DNA of 64,000 nucleotides, from assembly GCA_009767595.1 (NCBI GenBank), contig VSDK01014227.1, positions 204,578 to 268,577 on the forward strand. The letters are read 5' to 3'. The DNA comes from Symbiodinium kawagutii. Taxonomy: Eukaryota > Sar > Dinophyceae > Suessiales > Symbiodiniaceae. Position numbers and translations under genes: made by a program. The notes beneath the pieces were generated by a model. The model searched no databases. It saw nothing but the letters and a program-made list of their open reading frames with translations, and was not told where the DNA came from. Positions 10,620 through 22,978 of the stretch are shown in pieces (the stretch's first letter is position 1; the number at the start of each line of letters is the position of its first letter).

Positions 10620-12463
10620 GCCAGGGTGGAGCCTGAAAACTAGATTTTCTCGATGCACAGGGGAACTTGAAAGTTGTAGAGGTTCTGGCATGTGCTTTGA
10701 CAGGTTCTTTGAGAAATGTTAACATGAGAAAGTTTGAGAAATGTGCAGAAACATTGAGAAACACGAGAGAGTCACAGTTGCAACATCAAGTACCGGAGTT
10801 TCCCACCTGCAGAAAGGCAGAGGTCCAACATCAGTGGCAACTGCAGCAGCGAATGACCTGCGGCCGTTGTTTGTGTTGAACTTGCTTTGCTCCTCGGATT
10901 AAGAATTGCTGCTGGGCACAGGACTTCCACGAAAAGGGTGAAAGTGTTGAAATTTCCCCTGTGAGTTGACACATGACAATGAGGTCCTGCAGATTGGTAT
11001 GACTTGAATTTTATGCCTGATCGATCAGTTGCCCAGTGTCTTGGACGCAGGAAAATGAGAGGATGCAAATGGATGCGATATCCAGACAGTCAAGATGAGT
11101 TTGACGCATGCATTCTCCGAGGTTCAGAAATTGGAAGGCACCTATTGGTTTCATCTTGGATTGCCTGCGATCGGTTTGGCTTGAACACAGGCGGCTTTGG
11201 TCACTGGAGTCAATGGACTGCTTTCTTGGGTTCTTAGAAGGGCGATCCCAGGTCAAACACGGTGAAGCAAAGTTTCAGTGACAGTGTGCCGATAACTCAG
11301 TCTCTGCAACATTGCAGGGAGAGTCTGGAGTCCGACTTCGAGCCCATCAAGCCGCAGAGTGTGAACTTTGAGGAATCTGAATTTGGAAGGACCAACTGCA
11401 AAGCCTGCGAAGCCTACAAAGCTCTTTGGGAGCGGCAATGGATCCATGTCTTCACATTGGTTCACTAAATTCACTATGACTTGGTGCATCTTGGTGCCAG
11501 GAGAGTTCACTGCTCAGCTGGATATGAAGCAGTGACGGGTTTCTCAGCTGTCAGGGAGCGTGCTGATGACATGTCCTTCGTTCCCTTCAAGCGTGTTCGC
11601 ACAACTGAGCTTGGATTTAGATGTGAAACAGAAATATGAATGCAGTAGATGCGCATGGATCCGCATGGTACATCAAGTGGAAAGTGATGCACCAGGTGCA
11701 TTTGGGCCACTTGATACCATTTCAGCATATGTAAGCCTTTTTATCCCCATGTGCCTTTCTAAGATGCTGTAGCCACGTACCATGTAGAGACATGTAGAGA
11801 CCATGATGCAATTTCAAGCAGTCAAACGGAATGTTACGAAACAGCTGAAACAAATGTCGGAAGTTGTGAAACTCATCATAGAATATCAACATTTCGTATC
11901 TTCAAAACCTGTCCAGAGAGGTGCTGGGGACGGAGCCTGGGAACGTGTTGCTGGCAGCAAGAAACACGGCCCATGGCATGGTGAATTCGCTACACAGATT
12001 TTTCAAATTTAACTAGCTGCCGAATTCAGAAAATTAGATTCCAAATCGCAGGCATTGATTGTTTAGGAGTCTTATGGAATTTTGAATTGATGGGCTTAGA
12101 GCAGCATCTAAGCCCTTTGAGACAAGACGCTTCCGTGACGCTCGTGTGCAAAAGTTCATGAGATACTTGAGACAGATGGCTCGTGACGCTACACATGCGA
12201 TCAGTTTTGCAGATTCTGTATGGCTTCTACCTCTTATAACGGCCTGCAGTTTTAGTTCATGAACTTCAGAATATGCGCGGGGAAAAAACACATGAACAAA
12301 CATGATGAATGAACCCACATTGAAACAACTAGATGGAATATAGACACCAAGTGGATCCAACCCAAGTGGATTCTTGCACTTTCTCAGTGATTGACACATC
12401 TTTAACATATGCGACTCCCAAGAATCAATGTCATCCTAGTTTCATCTCTGACAGCTCCTTGCC

Positions 12464-12574
12464 ATGGCGGAAGTGCTGCAGCTGTTGGTTTCTTGTGCTC
12501 CTGGCTTGTTGCATGATGTCTTGGAGGATGGCCAGGGCCTGTCACGGTCTTTCTCTTTCCGTGCGCTGCTCCGA
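12464..12574 (+). CDS. Candidate short exon with ATG
   Basis: ATG at 12464 opens M-A-E-V-L-Q-L-L-V-S-C-A-P-G-L-L-H-D-V-L-E-D-G-Q-G to a TGA, about 37 codons. The composition is that of a helical protein segment. No family is recognised. It may be a first exon, or part of the MLH3-like gene's continuation. Other open frames at 10.7-12.4 kb show nothing I can support. Confidence 0.3.
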
Positions 12575-12899
12575 TGACTGTGAAGCAGAGCCAGGCCTGT
12601 GCAAGAAGGTTCGCTTTCTAGTGCGAGCCTTTGAACAGCACTGCATAGTGACGCATGTCCGATGGATGTGACGGGCTCGCAGCTTTGACATGGTTCTGCG
12701 CACGAGTCCTTTGCTCAGCCTTAGCACAAGGCTCCAGTGGAGAGAGAGCGAGAGTGGTTGGCATGTCACTGTCAGATGCTCAGTTACAATGTTTGCAGAA
12801 GGCCTTGCTGACACAGTTCTTTTTCGAGGGTATTCTGATTATGGGAACAGCGGTATGCTGCCAAACTGTGACTCATTAAGAGTCGTTTAACATCGTTTA

Positions 12900-13900
12900 A
12901 CAGTCTTGATTCCTTCGCAATATTTCCAGCTGCTATGAACATATCACATTTCAAGCTGTTCAGAGCCCACTGCAGCTGAGACAAATCATGCCAAACTAGA
13001 CACTGTTTCATAATCAGCAACATTTTCATTAATTAAATTGGGCCAATCATGTTATTTCATATATCTTTATTTGATTTTTTTGTCTATCATATCCCACAAA
13101 CAATTATCGTTATCTAAGACAATTATCTGACAGTCAATCTACCAAAGATTTTTACATATGTTTACAACTTCTACATATTTCTACCATTATCCGTAGATAT
13201 CGTATAGCTGTTTTGATATTTAATATTATGTAGCAGTTTCAACCAATCTTTCGAACAAAGTTTGCAGTTCCATCCTTCAAGGCTCCGATTGTCGCCGGGC
13301 TCATGGTGCTGCTTGGGTCCCTCTGGTGCCACTGGCAACGAAGGGAGACGAGATCAATGGCGAACTAGGCACTGCTGGGAATCGAAACCTGAGACGACTG
13401 CCTAAGGAAAGAAACTGCTGCTTGATTTTGAAACGAGTCTTTGGCATTTTTCTTTAGGCCCTAAATATGGCTTAGCATCATGTTCCTGCAACATGCACGT
13501 GGTTCCACTGTTTCCTCTTGATGTGCTGCTCTTTTTGGTCAGGTTCTCTGAAATGTGCTCCTTTCTCAATGTGCTCTTCACTCGCAGGTCAGCGGCGTAG
13601 CATTTGGCGGGTGGCTACTGGTAGAATTTGCAAGATAGATCAAGACAGGATGTTAAGAAGTTAGTATGTATATGTTCGGATGTTAAGATATGTATGTTAA
13701 GATATGTTGAGATATGTTAAGAAGTTAGTACATGAAGATATGTGTAGAATCGCAGTGTTTTGTGCACAGTGATGACAGTGACAACGTGCAAGTGGGTATC
13801 GCAGGTACAGTCAACGCAGAAGTGAGACGGCATTTTTGCCAGTTGTACGAGCGCTCAGCAGAATTTCACGCTCTCACAAAGTGTGTGCGAGACATGTTGT
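12900..13900. other. AT-rich spacer without recognisable gene
   Basis: The first 350 bases are strongly AT-rich with runs such as TTTGATTTTTTTG. 13640-13750 repeats degenerate GATGTTAAGATATGT units. No exon-like frame, RNA gene or inverted-repeat element was seen. Confidence 0.6.
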
Positions 13901-14089
13901 GAAATTTGCACCTAATTTATGACACTCTGACGGACACACACACACACAGAGTAGTGATTTTTGAAGGTCTGCAATGCTATGCAAGGCTTAAGCTTAAGCC
14001 TCGGGACTGTTGTTTCTTGGTTGCTTTGTTGAGGTGTGGCAGCACGTGTTTAGTTTTCCTTCATTTAAAGGGGAAAGCTGTTGCCTCAG

Positions 14090-14295
14090 TGCTGCATTCG
14101 TGTAATCTTCCCCTTGGTGCCTCGACGAACGTGCAAGGTTCGATGTTCGCTTTTGCCGGCCGGAGCATGCCCCTCAGTGGAAACGACGCTGTCGACTCGA
14201 TGGATCCAGTTCCAGCCAGCCCTGAGGTTCTCTGCGACAACGGATTCCCGAAGGGCTACTTACCCAAGTTGAAGGACTTGCTGCTACATCGTTGA
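14090..14295 (+). CDS. Candidate exon of unknown function
   Basis: The frame ends F-A-G-R-S-M-P-L-S-G-N-D-A-V, then E-V-L-C-D-N-G-F-P-K-G-Y-L-P-K-L-K-D-L and a TGA at 14293-14295. The composition looks coding and the stop may be a true terminus. A second frame (14081-14272) is open too. No family is recognised. Confidence 0.3.
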
Positions 14296-15005
14296 TGTAA
14301 TATGCCAGAAATGTTTGTGCCAACTTTGAGTGAAACAAATATCACGTTGGGAAGGTCAAATTCAATTTGGAATGACTGCGATGCTTATGAGATGCGCACG
14401 TTGCAACGCGATGCAACGCGTGAAAGATAGCGATATCAGTCAATGGATCATGTCGTGCTTCCAATTGACATCTTGTTGTGACTTTGCTACATCCACGTGA
14501 GGACTGTGGAACTGAGTCACCAGCTCCGTTTGGTCCTTTGAATGGGTATGGCACTTACAAATGTTCACACTGTTGACACAGTGGTACTCGTATGGCAAGC
14601 ATTTTGCATCATTTTGTCATCATTGGATCATTGGCCTTCACAACTTCTTGCAGGATTGTCTTGAACTCACGTCCAGAACTCCCAATTCTTGGCTCTTGCC
14701 TTTGTGGAAGCTGCCGCTTCAGGACCACGGTTGCATGATATCGTGAGATGATTGCGTTGAGAGAATTTTGATGAATTTTGATGTCTGTCCAGATCCTGAG
14801 GACCATGCGGCTCCCCAGAGAAATGCAGCATTGCCACTGCTCCATGTGACTTGGCAAACGTGGCAAACGTGGCATGGCATCATCAGCCACTTAGGGAGTT
14901 CATGGGAGTTCAGTTGTCCTCAGGTGCAGGCGGATGAGTGGCGCAGCTTACCAGTCGCTGGTCGAAACGCAGCAGCTGGAGTCTGTACAGTGTGTAAAGC
15001 TTATT

Positions 15006-15117
15006 AGGCTATGGGTCAATACTAATCAACCAACTAGTGGAGAATAATCACCAACAAGTTCATAAGGATAAGGAAAATGATGGGGGAACCAGGGGTACAG
15101 GGTTTTGATCCATAGCG
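15006..15117 (+). mobile_element. Family B inverted-repeat element, copy 2
   Basis: Starts GGCTATGGGTCAATACTAA and ends GGGTTTTGATCCATAGC, with the GGGGGAACCAGGGGTACAGG block. ATTA flanks both sides. It follows directly on an exon-like frame ending near 15000. Confidence 0.85.
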
Positions 15118-15338
15118 ATTAAACAAGTCAACATACAAGGTCTACATTGGTTTCGTTCATTCCCTGTAATGACCATGAAGATCCATAAAGTTCTTGAATT
15201 GGCCATAGCTCGTATATCCAGCAACATCTTTGGAGTGCTCGGGCATCAATACCTTCACTTCGATGCGTAATTTCAAAACCTTTGCTCCCTGCCTGACCGC
15301 ACTCCTCAGTCCCCTTTGACTCTCTGCGTGGTTGCCTT

Positions 15339-15558
15339 CAATTGAGCAGAGATTTTTTTTGATTGCGCACCCGCCGCGTAGGCTCCGCGTAGGCAACCTT
15401 TCAATGGATTGAAGCCTCGCGTAGGCTTCGCGTAGGCACTTGTGCTTCAACTACCCTCCGCGTAGGCGAATTTGCAGCGCGCGTAGGCGTTGCGTAGGCG
15501 CCTCGTAGGCAATTCTCAGATAACAGCTTTCAATTATTAAAAAATCTCTGCTCAATTG
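15339..15558. mobile_element. 220-base element with 20-base perfect inverted ends and CGTAGGC repeats
   Basis: CAATTGAGCAGAGATTTTTT at 15339-15358 is matched exactly by its complement at 15539-15558. Between them are eight copies of CGTAGGC, seven of them as GCGTAGGC, at irregular spacing, some paired as TCCGCGTAGGC. The flanks GTTGCCTT and GTTCCTTT are similar, perhaps a degraded target duplication. No open frame fits a transposase, so it is non-autonomous. It is unlike families A, B and C. Confidence 0.85.
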
Positions 15559-16887
15559 GTTCCTTTTTGGGAACGAACTGGGAGATTTGGGCCTCGCATC
15601 CCACAAACTATTCCCCTCCACAAGCTGGAAGGGTTGATTGCTCTCATGTGCACATCTCTGAGGACTTGGACACCGGTGCAGAAAGCGGAACTTGAGTGGC
15701 TCAAGCCCAACTCCCTGAAGGTGATCAGAGCATCGAGGCCGGTCCTGCTACATCTGCAGTGTCTAATTGTTTTGGATGTCCAATGTTGACAGGTGTTGAA
15801 CGGGTGTTTCAGAGGTGTTTAATAGTCGTTTAGTATGTGTTTAGTAAACTGTAAGTCATCATGTTTAAACGTGTTTCAATATGTTTTATAGATTTATGGG
15901 AGGCATTGTGATGTCTCATATTCAGTTCGCAATGCATAGATACCTTTGTTTTTGCCATTGGCTAGACCATTACCAGCCATTTGAAGTCCAACTCATGCTT
16001 GCTTGTTGGCATTCAGACCATCACTATGTATCAGATTATCAGGTGATCTCAGGTGTACAATTGGTAGAAGAACGTATTTTATATTTCTTGTGCATGGATG
16101 TTTTTACAGTTTGCATTTGATCATACAACAGATGTATTTCATGATGTGCTGCACATGTAGACAACGCGGAGGCAAGCGCATCAGGCTCTCTCCATCGGTT
16201 CATGCTGTGTACCTTGGTGGGCACCGTGACGCAGACTACCCTGCAGTTATGGCTCGAGTGCAGCTTCAGCTTCCCAAGATCCATAGATTGATCCACTTCT
16301 GGTGGTGCATAGCACCCTGGAGCTCGATTCAATCTGGTGCGTCTAGGCATACACAGTGGTCTGAAGGGGCACCAGCATGATACTCTGCACTAATTCTTCA
16401 GGCATCCATGTCATCAGGTGTCATCAGGTTGAGGCTTTGGGGTCTAAGTTTTTGAGACAGAGCGCTACGCTGGCTTTGGCCATGGTGCTACCATGCGCAG
16501 CTTTCGCTGCTTGGCCACGGTCGCAGTGGTCCATGCTGCAGAACTTAAACCATGCTGCTGTGGCACTTCTTGCGAGGTGGGAATGTGTTCAAAACAGGCG
16601 GTTGCTCAACCAGAAAGGGGAGACTCGGGATGACTCGGGTAGACTCGATAGGAAAAGTTAGATGTGAAAATGCTTCGTAGAAACAGGATTGTAGAACAAT
16701 GTTAGCAGTCAGCCTCTTGTTTTGACAGGAACGCAGCTGCAGCTCGAAATATCTTGACTTCCAGGCCAGGAAAGCAGTAAAGTATCAATCAGATTGTCTT
16801 GCAATGAAGAACATGCATGAAACCTGCATGAAACCTGAAAAACATTAAAAGCATGAATCAAGCAGAATGCTTCCCCCGCCATTCCAA

Positions 16888-17300
16888 TCATACTTGGCCA
16901 CTTGCAACGCTAGTGCGGGTCTCGTTTCTCAGGTGCCATGCCAGAGGCTCTTGGAGCGGCAGTCCTGTGAAGCGCAGGATGGCTGTAACTGGCAAAGTCT
17001 GGTGCTCAAGGATTGTCACAAGTGATGATGGGCTGAGCCCAGCTAAGCCCGGCTGATTCAATGGACAACTGCCAGGTGCTGGCACCACTTCCCCGTGGCA
17101 CTGAGGTCCAGAAGCCTGTGGAGATTGCGATCAGTCCCAATGCAATCCCAGTTGTTTGGAGAAGTTCCAAGAGGCGCGCCTCAGTTCTCAAGCCATTTCG
17201 ATCAGCAATTGTTCCAGCGAATATGATGACAACATGTGGGTTTGCAGCAACAAAACATGGAGCAAATACGAGCAAATTTGCTGAAGTCATCATGTGAGTA
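16888..17300 (-). CDS. Candidate minus-strand multi-pass membrane protein exons
   Basis: Minus-strand piece 17070-17300 reads H-V-V-I-I-F-A-G-T-I-A-D and T-T-G-I-A-L-G-L-I-A-I-S-T-G-F-W, both membrane-helix-like, and begins after a TTCAG acceptor. The next piece, 16900-17060, reads P-S-S-L-V-T-I-L-E-H-Q-T-L-P-V-T-A-I-L-R-F, loosely like a drug/metabolite transporter helix. The + strand is open through the same interval, and most genes here run +, so the strand is doubtful. Confidence 0.28.
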
Positions 17301-18317
17301 TGGCAAAAGTATCGCATCAACAAACAAATGGAGGGCTCCCATGTACTTGGAAAGTCTTCACAAAACCTTTAGAACGTGTAGGGGACGACCCAGTGCACCC
17401 AGAGGAAACGCCACTCATCGCCACTCTCAAAACATGCAATCCCTTGAATACTGTGAATAGAAGTCAATAGTGTCTTTGTTTGAGCTGCTTGAACCGCTCG
17501 ATTTGTTCAGGGCTTTCAGAATTTTCTTCACTGCTCTGCATCCACTTTGAACATGATCGTGGGAAGTGCCCGCGAAACCTTCAATGCCAGAGAGAAGGAA
17601 CTGAGTGGCGAGGGGCTGGGCAATCATGGGCAAGCTGGACGTCAAAACAAAGGAAGGGTTGGAATTGGCTCAAAATGTCCCGACAAGACATATCAAAATT
17701 GAGCGTGGCTCTCAACTTATTTTGGCATCCTCTCCTTGTCTGCAAGAACTTTCAAGCTGCTGCAATAGAAATCAGGGTCTTGTTGTGTTTTGTTTGTACT
17801 TGCAACACCTGATTTCAACATATTTCAACCCATGTACTGATGTATGCTTGTGCCGCTTGCGCCTTTCATTCTTGCCGAGGAGCTTGAAGAGTCTGGAGGT
17901 CCCAACGCCTATCGAAAAAGAATGCAACAAGACACACGCCTCGAGAGGGTATCTGATGCCATGCTGATCCTGGGCTCAAGTGACAGTCTTTGAATCTCAC
18001 AGAAAATGATGAGTTGAGCACACAGTGAAGATGTGAAAGGCAAAATTACCAAAAAGATCTGTAAAGAGCAAATTATAAATGAATAAATGAAATTAAATGA
18101 GCAGAATGAAGAGCACAGCAACCCTGGACCCCCTTTTTTTTCGCTATTGGTTCTTTGAGGCAGATAGCCGATGCATCCCAGAAGGCCTGCGGAGTGAAAT
18201 CTTGGTAGCTTTCGTCGGGCGGGGAGCAAGGGATCAGCAATTCTTGGAACAACTTCTCTGCAAATTTATGCAAGTTTATTTTTCTATTAAAAGCCAATTA
18301 AATGCTTCTAAGATTGG

Positions 18318-18398
18318 CTTTCGGATGCAATTGGATGCTATCGGATGCCATCGGATGCTGTCGGATGCTATCAGGTGCTGTCGGATGCTATCGGATGT
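18318..18398 (+). repeat. Eight-copy tandem array, period 10 (GGATGCTATC)
   Basis: Eight consecutive 10-base units vary around GGATGCTATC, with single-base changes between copies. The period is not a multiple of three, so it is not a coding repeat. Confidence 0.95.
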
Positions 18399-18664
18399 AT
18401 ATAAAGGCATTTGAGATCAGCGCTCAAAACTAACGTTAGGAGAGGTCTTAAACCAATGTGTGACGAAAAGGACTAGAAAGAAGAGTTCCAAAGGATTAAC
18501 TCGAGAGTTTAGTCCTAGGACACTTACTGCTAGAATGAAGTACCTTCTTCTCTCAGACTCTCAAGTTAAGTCTTTTTGGAGGATTGCCTGCAACAAAGAC
18601 TTAAATCAAGAGTTAATTCCTTCGGTTTGACTCTCAGTGCTCACCATGTGGTAGCAAGACTGAA

Positions 18665-18890
18665 ATCAAGAGTTAATTCTTTGGAACGGTACGGCTAGAA
18701 CCAGTCTTCTCAGCGACTCCTTGCAATGAGGATTTAAATCAAGAGTTAATTCTTTGGAACGGTACGGCTTGAACCAGTCTTCTCAGCGACTCCTTGCAAT
18801 GAGGATTTAAATCAAGAGTTAATTCTTTGGAACGGTACGGCTTGAACCAGTCTTCTCAGCGACTCCTTGCAATGAGGATTTAAACCAGGA
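18665..18890 (+). repeat. 73-base tandem repeat, about three copies
   Basis: Copies start in phase at 18665, 18738 and 18811 and are nearly identical, including AATTCTTTGGAACGGTACGG. More diverged units lie upstream (about 18600) and downstream (18900-18960). Related sequence recurs after the retroelement remnant: a direct partial copy near 19950-19980 and an inverted 17-of-20 match at about 19873. Confidence 0.95.
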
Positions 18891-18984
18891 GTTAATGCAT
18901 TTTGGATTTACAGGTGACAGCACTCTTGTCAAAGATTCCTTGCAATGAAGATTAAAATCCAGAGGTACCCCCCTTCTGACCTAC

Positions 18985-19500
18985 AGGTGACTCAGGTGAC
19001 AGCATTCTTTTGAAGGGCAGATGGTGGGGATGCAGTGATGCAAGTGCCTCTGATGACGGCCAGGCCTGCATTGGGGGCTGACTGTCCAAACGTAAGACAG
19101 AAAAGGACGTAGTCCTATGGTTCCACCATGCAATCGCACCCCGGGACTTCCCTGGGCCTTCAAGGAGGGAGCTCTGGAATTGTTCGCAACACTGATCCTC
19201 GGCCGCCATTCTTGAGCGCCAAGGTCAAACCTCATCTCATGACAACCAAGGCCATGCTTTTTCCTTGCTGAACATGGCCTCCAAGAAGCCTCACGGCGGT
19301 CCTTCTCACGGAGCTGGTTCTTACCTTGCATACCTCAGGAAGCTCTTTGGCTCCTTCTCACGTTCTGCGAGGATTAAATGTTTGGGCAGATGAGCTCACA
19401 CATCCCAACTACTCGGGCTTCACGGACTCCCTTCGCATCGATGAAGGCATACTTTGCAAGACTTGTGCTCATCCCGAGACGACAACCAGACGGACAGGTC
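18985..19500 (+). pseudogene. Decayed retroelement fragment, RNase H-like region
   Basis: Three short segments in order match the end of reverse transcriptase/RNase H polyproteins of DIRS/Ty3-type elements: W-A-F-K-E-G-A-L-E-L-F-A-T-L-I near 19153; D-N-Q-G-H-A-F-S-L-L-N near 19241 (the catalytic-Asp D-N-Q-G-N motif); and G-L-N-V-W-A-D-E-L-T-H-P-N near 19374. They lie in three different frames with stops between, so the copy is broken. No integrase, recombinase or intact terminal repeat was seen. The 73-base repeats to the left and related repeats to the right may be its termini. Confidence 0.6.
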
Positions 19501-20968
19501 GATTTCACCGATTCCTCCACCCACAACCCAGGAGCCTCTGGCCCTGAAAGAAGGCCGACCAAAAGTTTTGTACAGGATAGGTGTGAATCTCGATTTGGCA
19601 CACCATTGGTCAGGTGGGATACCAAAACTTTTGAACCAAAGTCCTGCAAGGCAGGCAGTCGAAACCCAGACCAAGGGAACCAGGACAAAGTGGCGCCAAT
19701 CCACTGCTAAGGAAAAGAGAGAAGGGGTTGGTGCAAGTGGAGTGTCCTGTTGTCTGTCAACTCTCCCCTTTTCACACTCGGGCATTTTTTCACATTTACA
19801 TACAAAATAGTTTGTGCTTAGAAGCCTAAGCAGTTTCAGCCAATGACCCTTGAACAAACGCCGGAAAGAGGCATTAACTTGCGATTTAAGTCCTTCCGCG
19901 GGGCTGCGCTACTGCCAGGGCTATGGCAGCCACAGCAGCATGCCAGGACTAAAATCAGAAGTCTATTCTTTAAAACGCCTATGGTGCAAAGGTGGCCCTG
20001 CTGAAACATTAACTTAATAGTTGAGTCTTTTGCAACTCCTGTTTTCAGTCCCTTCCTGTGCTTGCTATTGGGGATGCTCGACATCTATGTGACATCACCC
20101 CTTGAATAAAAGCGCTCAAATATGTTCAAATAAAAACACGGACCCAAAAAACATCCCTTGGTTGGTGCTTTCCACCAGCTATGGTTGGTTGGTTGGTTGA
20201 CCCATGCATGTTTCACGACGGGGTGGTGTCCGACCACCCACCACAGACAACGTGAATCCTCATCAAGCCCGGCAGGTGTTGAGCTGTTGGAGCATTGATG
20301 GCCGCCTTTGGTATGTGACCCTGTTGCACCCGGGCCTGGGCGTGCGAAGCAGCACCATGCACCATGTCTGCACCGCTTGGTGGATTCGTGTGACGCATTT
20401 GGATCCGATGTTGAGCCCCACTCGGCCTCGAGGTGTGTGCCTTATTGCTGCAGCCAGGCATGGACTGTTGATGGACAGATTCAATCGGATTGATCTAATA
20501 TCAATCAATTATTATAGGTCAAAAGACGTTGTCAGGGTCTTTTCAACTGAACCTAATGTAGTTTGAGGCAAGTAGGGACTTTATATTTTTTGTGACAGCG
20601 GCTAGCAGAGAGAACATTTCCTGAGTCAAGCATCAGTCCATGTCCTAGGGCAGTTTCTCAGAGTTTATTTGCCAAGCCCCTGGACATGCGCAGGAAGAAG
20701 TCAAACTTGACCTCGCAGCACCTTTTTTTACATACTTTGCTGAAAGCAACACGCAGAAGATGATGAATGTCACTGCCCAGGACCAACCAACCTCTGAGAT
20801 TACTTGAGTTTCCAGCAGGTTTTTTGCAATCATACTTTGCACTTTTCTCTGCATGTTGCCAGGGAAGCTTGAAAAAGCGTGCCTTAACATGGCTCAACTG
20901 CTCAACTGCCTAAGTTCCAAAGTATATACTGAGCCGGTTCTGAGACAGCTGGAGCATCTTTCCTTCAG

Positions 20969-21074
20969 GAGCTTTCACACTGGGCAGATGTGCCCCTACA
21001 GTTTGCCATCATTGGTCTGGATGGCTGTGGTACAACTTCATTGAGGCACAATCTGGCAAAGCATCCAGCTGCTT
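20969..21074 (+). CDS. Sulfotransferase-type exon (PAPS-binding loop)
   Basis: After the acceptor CCTTCAG the frame reads Q-F-A-I-I-G-L-D-G-C-G-T-T-S-L-R-H-N-L-A-K-H-P and ends at a strong GTAAGC donor. I-I-G-x-x-x-x-G-T-T-S-L-x-x-x-L-x-x-H-P is the 5'-phosphosulfate-binding signature of Golgi-type sulfotransferases, which transfer sulfate from PAPS to carbohydrate. Only this exon is recognised. An exon-like piece near 22500-22545 (K-V-F-G-E-D-W-D-C-I-F-L-A-K-N) may or may not belong to the same gene. Confidence 0.6.
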
Positions 21075-21286
21075 GTAAGCACCGAAAGGATCGGGAAAGT
21101 GGGCACGGTAATTATTCGGTGGCAAGTTGTGCCGCGAGGTTCTACTCATATCCTAATTAATGGTATGCTTAAGCAAAATCATGGCGTGTAAGCTTCCAGC
21201 ATAGAAATGAGAGACCATACGCTATGACGGAGAACACACACTCCTCGTAAGCTGTCGTGGAAGTAACATGATACGCCAAAGGGCAG

Positions 21287-21482
21287 ATGGGGGTTTCTCA
21301 AAATAGGGAGCCCCCAAACATGGTTGGTTTATTACTTACAGGTGGTGAATCAACTGGATGATTTGGCAGTACCCCTGATACTTTTGAGAACCCCCAAATA
21401 TTTCAATTTGAACCGTCTACAATATTCTACAATTACAAAACAACCAATTTGGAGGGTACCCCCATTTTGAGAAACCACCACA
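21287..21482. mobile_element. Family A element, compound copy 2
   Basis: A complete element (GGGGGTTTCTCAAAATAGGG to TTTTGAGAACCCCC, ending near 21395) is followed by a second right half that ends CCCATTTTGAGAAACCACCA. It looks like two family A units overlapping or nested. It lies downstream of the sulfotransferase exon. Confidence 0.85.
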
Positions 21483-22291
21483 TTGCAATAACGGCTTTCT
21501 CTATGTTGGAAGTCTTCGAGGTTCTGCGCTTGGTCAACTGGCTGTCGGGAGGGAGCTGGATGGAGCCAGGGGTACCCGTTGTTGCCTTCCCGCCCTTGAA
21601 AGGGGGAGCGACGAGCGAGGCCCCACAAGCTCCCAGCAGGGGTAGAACCAAATGCTAGTTTATCTAGTTTATGCCAAAAATATGACGTTTCCTACGAACC
21701 ACAACCTGCAGCAACCTCATTTCACTGGCATCGCCAATCTGACAACAGCAGGGGAACTCATGGTGCCGATGGGCTTCTGTTTTGAAGGTTTTTGAGCGTG
21801 AGGACACGACATTGAAATTTATTTGGGTTTCTAAGCGTCTTATTTGGATTCATTTGGGCGCAATAGTATATACATCAACAGGAATAAAATTCTTTCCTGT
21901 AAAGGCTCGCGGGCCCCAAGACATCATAATGCCGCGGATCAAATTTTAGGTTCGTTTCGTCTGGCCTGCGTGGCGGATCGAATTATCACCCCGTTTTGAA
22001 TTAATAGACTATTAAAGCTCACAGGAGCGGTCCGTGGTCCGTGACAACCAAGAAAAATCTGTTGTAGGAGTCTAGGGGGAAAAGGGTTATACACCACACA
22101 AGAGGAAAAACTTTTGTCCTGGTGGAGTATTAATTATTAATTATTGCCTGGAAAAACGTACAGGAACAACGCGCTTCGGAACAGTCATTGTGTTTCGAAT
22201 GGCTGTGCTTCGACGGGGTACGTCCCTGCGTACCCACGCGTACACCGCACATGCACTGCACATGTCTCACGTCACAGGCATTCGTAAATAT

Positions 22292-22371
22292 GCTGGTTTC
22301 TCAAAATAGGGCACTTACTAGCAATTATTACAAACCGATGATTGGGGGGGTCCCGTATTCTAAGAAACCAA
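22292..22371. mobile_element. Family A element, short copy 3
   Basis: Begins GCTGGTTTCTCAAAATAGGG and ends GTATTCTAAGAAACCA. It is shorter than the others (about 80 bases) and has a run of seven G, but keeps the inverted ends. Confidence 0.8.
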
Positions 22372-22978
22372 TGTGTGCTGTATTTTTGGTGCCGGATTCA
22401 AGAAACTGATTGCTGAACAAAATAGTATGCCGAAGCCCCCTAGCGAAGCCAGAACAGCCCAGAACAACTCAGGATCTCAATTTTACGCACATCAAAGTTT
22501 TTGGCGAGGACTGGGATTGCATTTTTTTGGCGAAGAACCTCACAGATGAGCTGCCTTGAAGTTGTCAAGATGATGCATGGGATGAAGATGCTGCTTGCCA
22601 TTGCTCGCCTAGGACGAAGACTATTTTTTTATCGAAATGTCGCGGCAGACTCTGCCTTTTGTGAAACAGGTGTGGCTTTCAGGACTGACCTGAAGTTTCT
22701 ATGGTCAACGTACTCGTAACTTCTGGCAGATCCGGTCTCGACCGGAAGACCTAATGCAAAGCTTTCTAGAAAAGTGGTGTGCCGTTTGCATCAGCAAACC
22801 TTGGGATCTTTGCCTCAGATAGGTTGAGGTGTTGTTTGTGTCGCCGGGCTCCTTTTTTGCATTTTTGTGGCAGGTGTGGCAAAAAGGGCACATAGGCCTC
22901 TAAAATGGTGTTTTTTCTGTGGCAGCGGCAATACTATAGGGCCCGGCGATTTTTTTCTGCGCTGGGTGACCAGCACAA

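Noticed and set aside
15370..15515. CGTAGGC repeats as a CRISPR array
   Set aside because: Units are 7-9 bases at irregular spacing with no conserved spacer length, in a eukaryotic intron.
21900..22160. Possible gene or RNA in a stretch with many in-frame stops
   Set aside because: No exon-like frame, fold or family motif could be recognised by eye.
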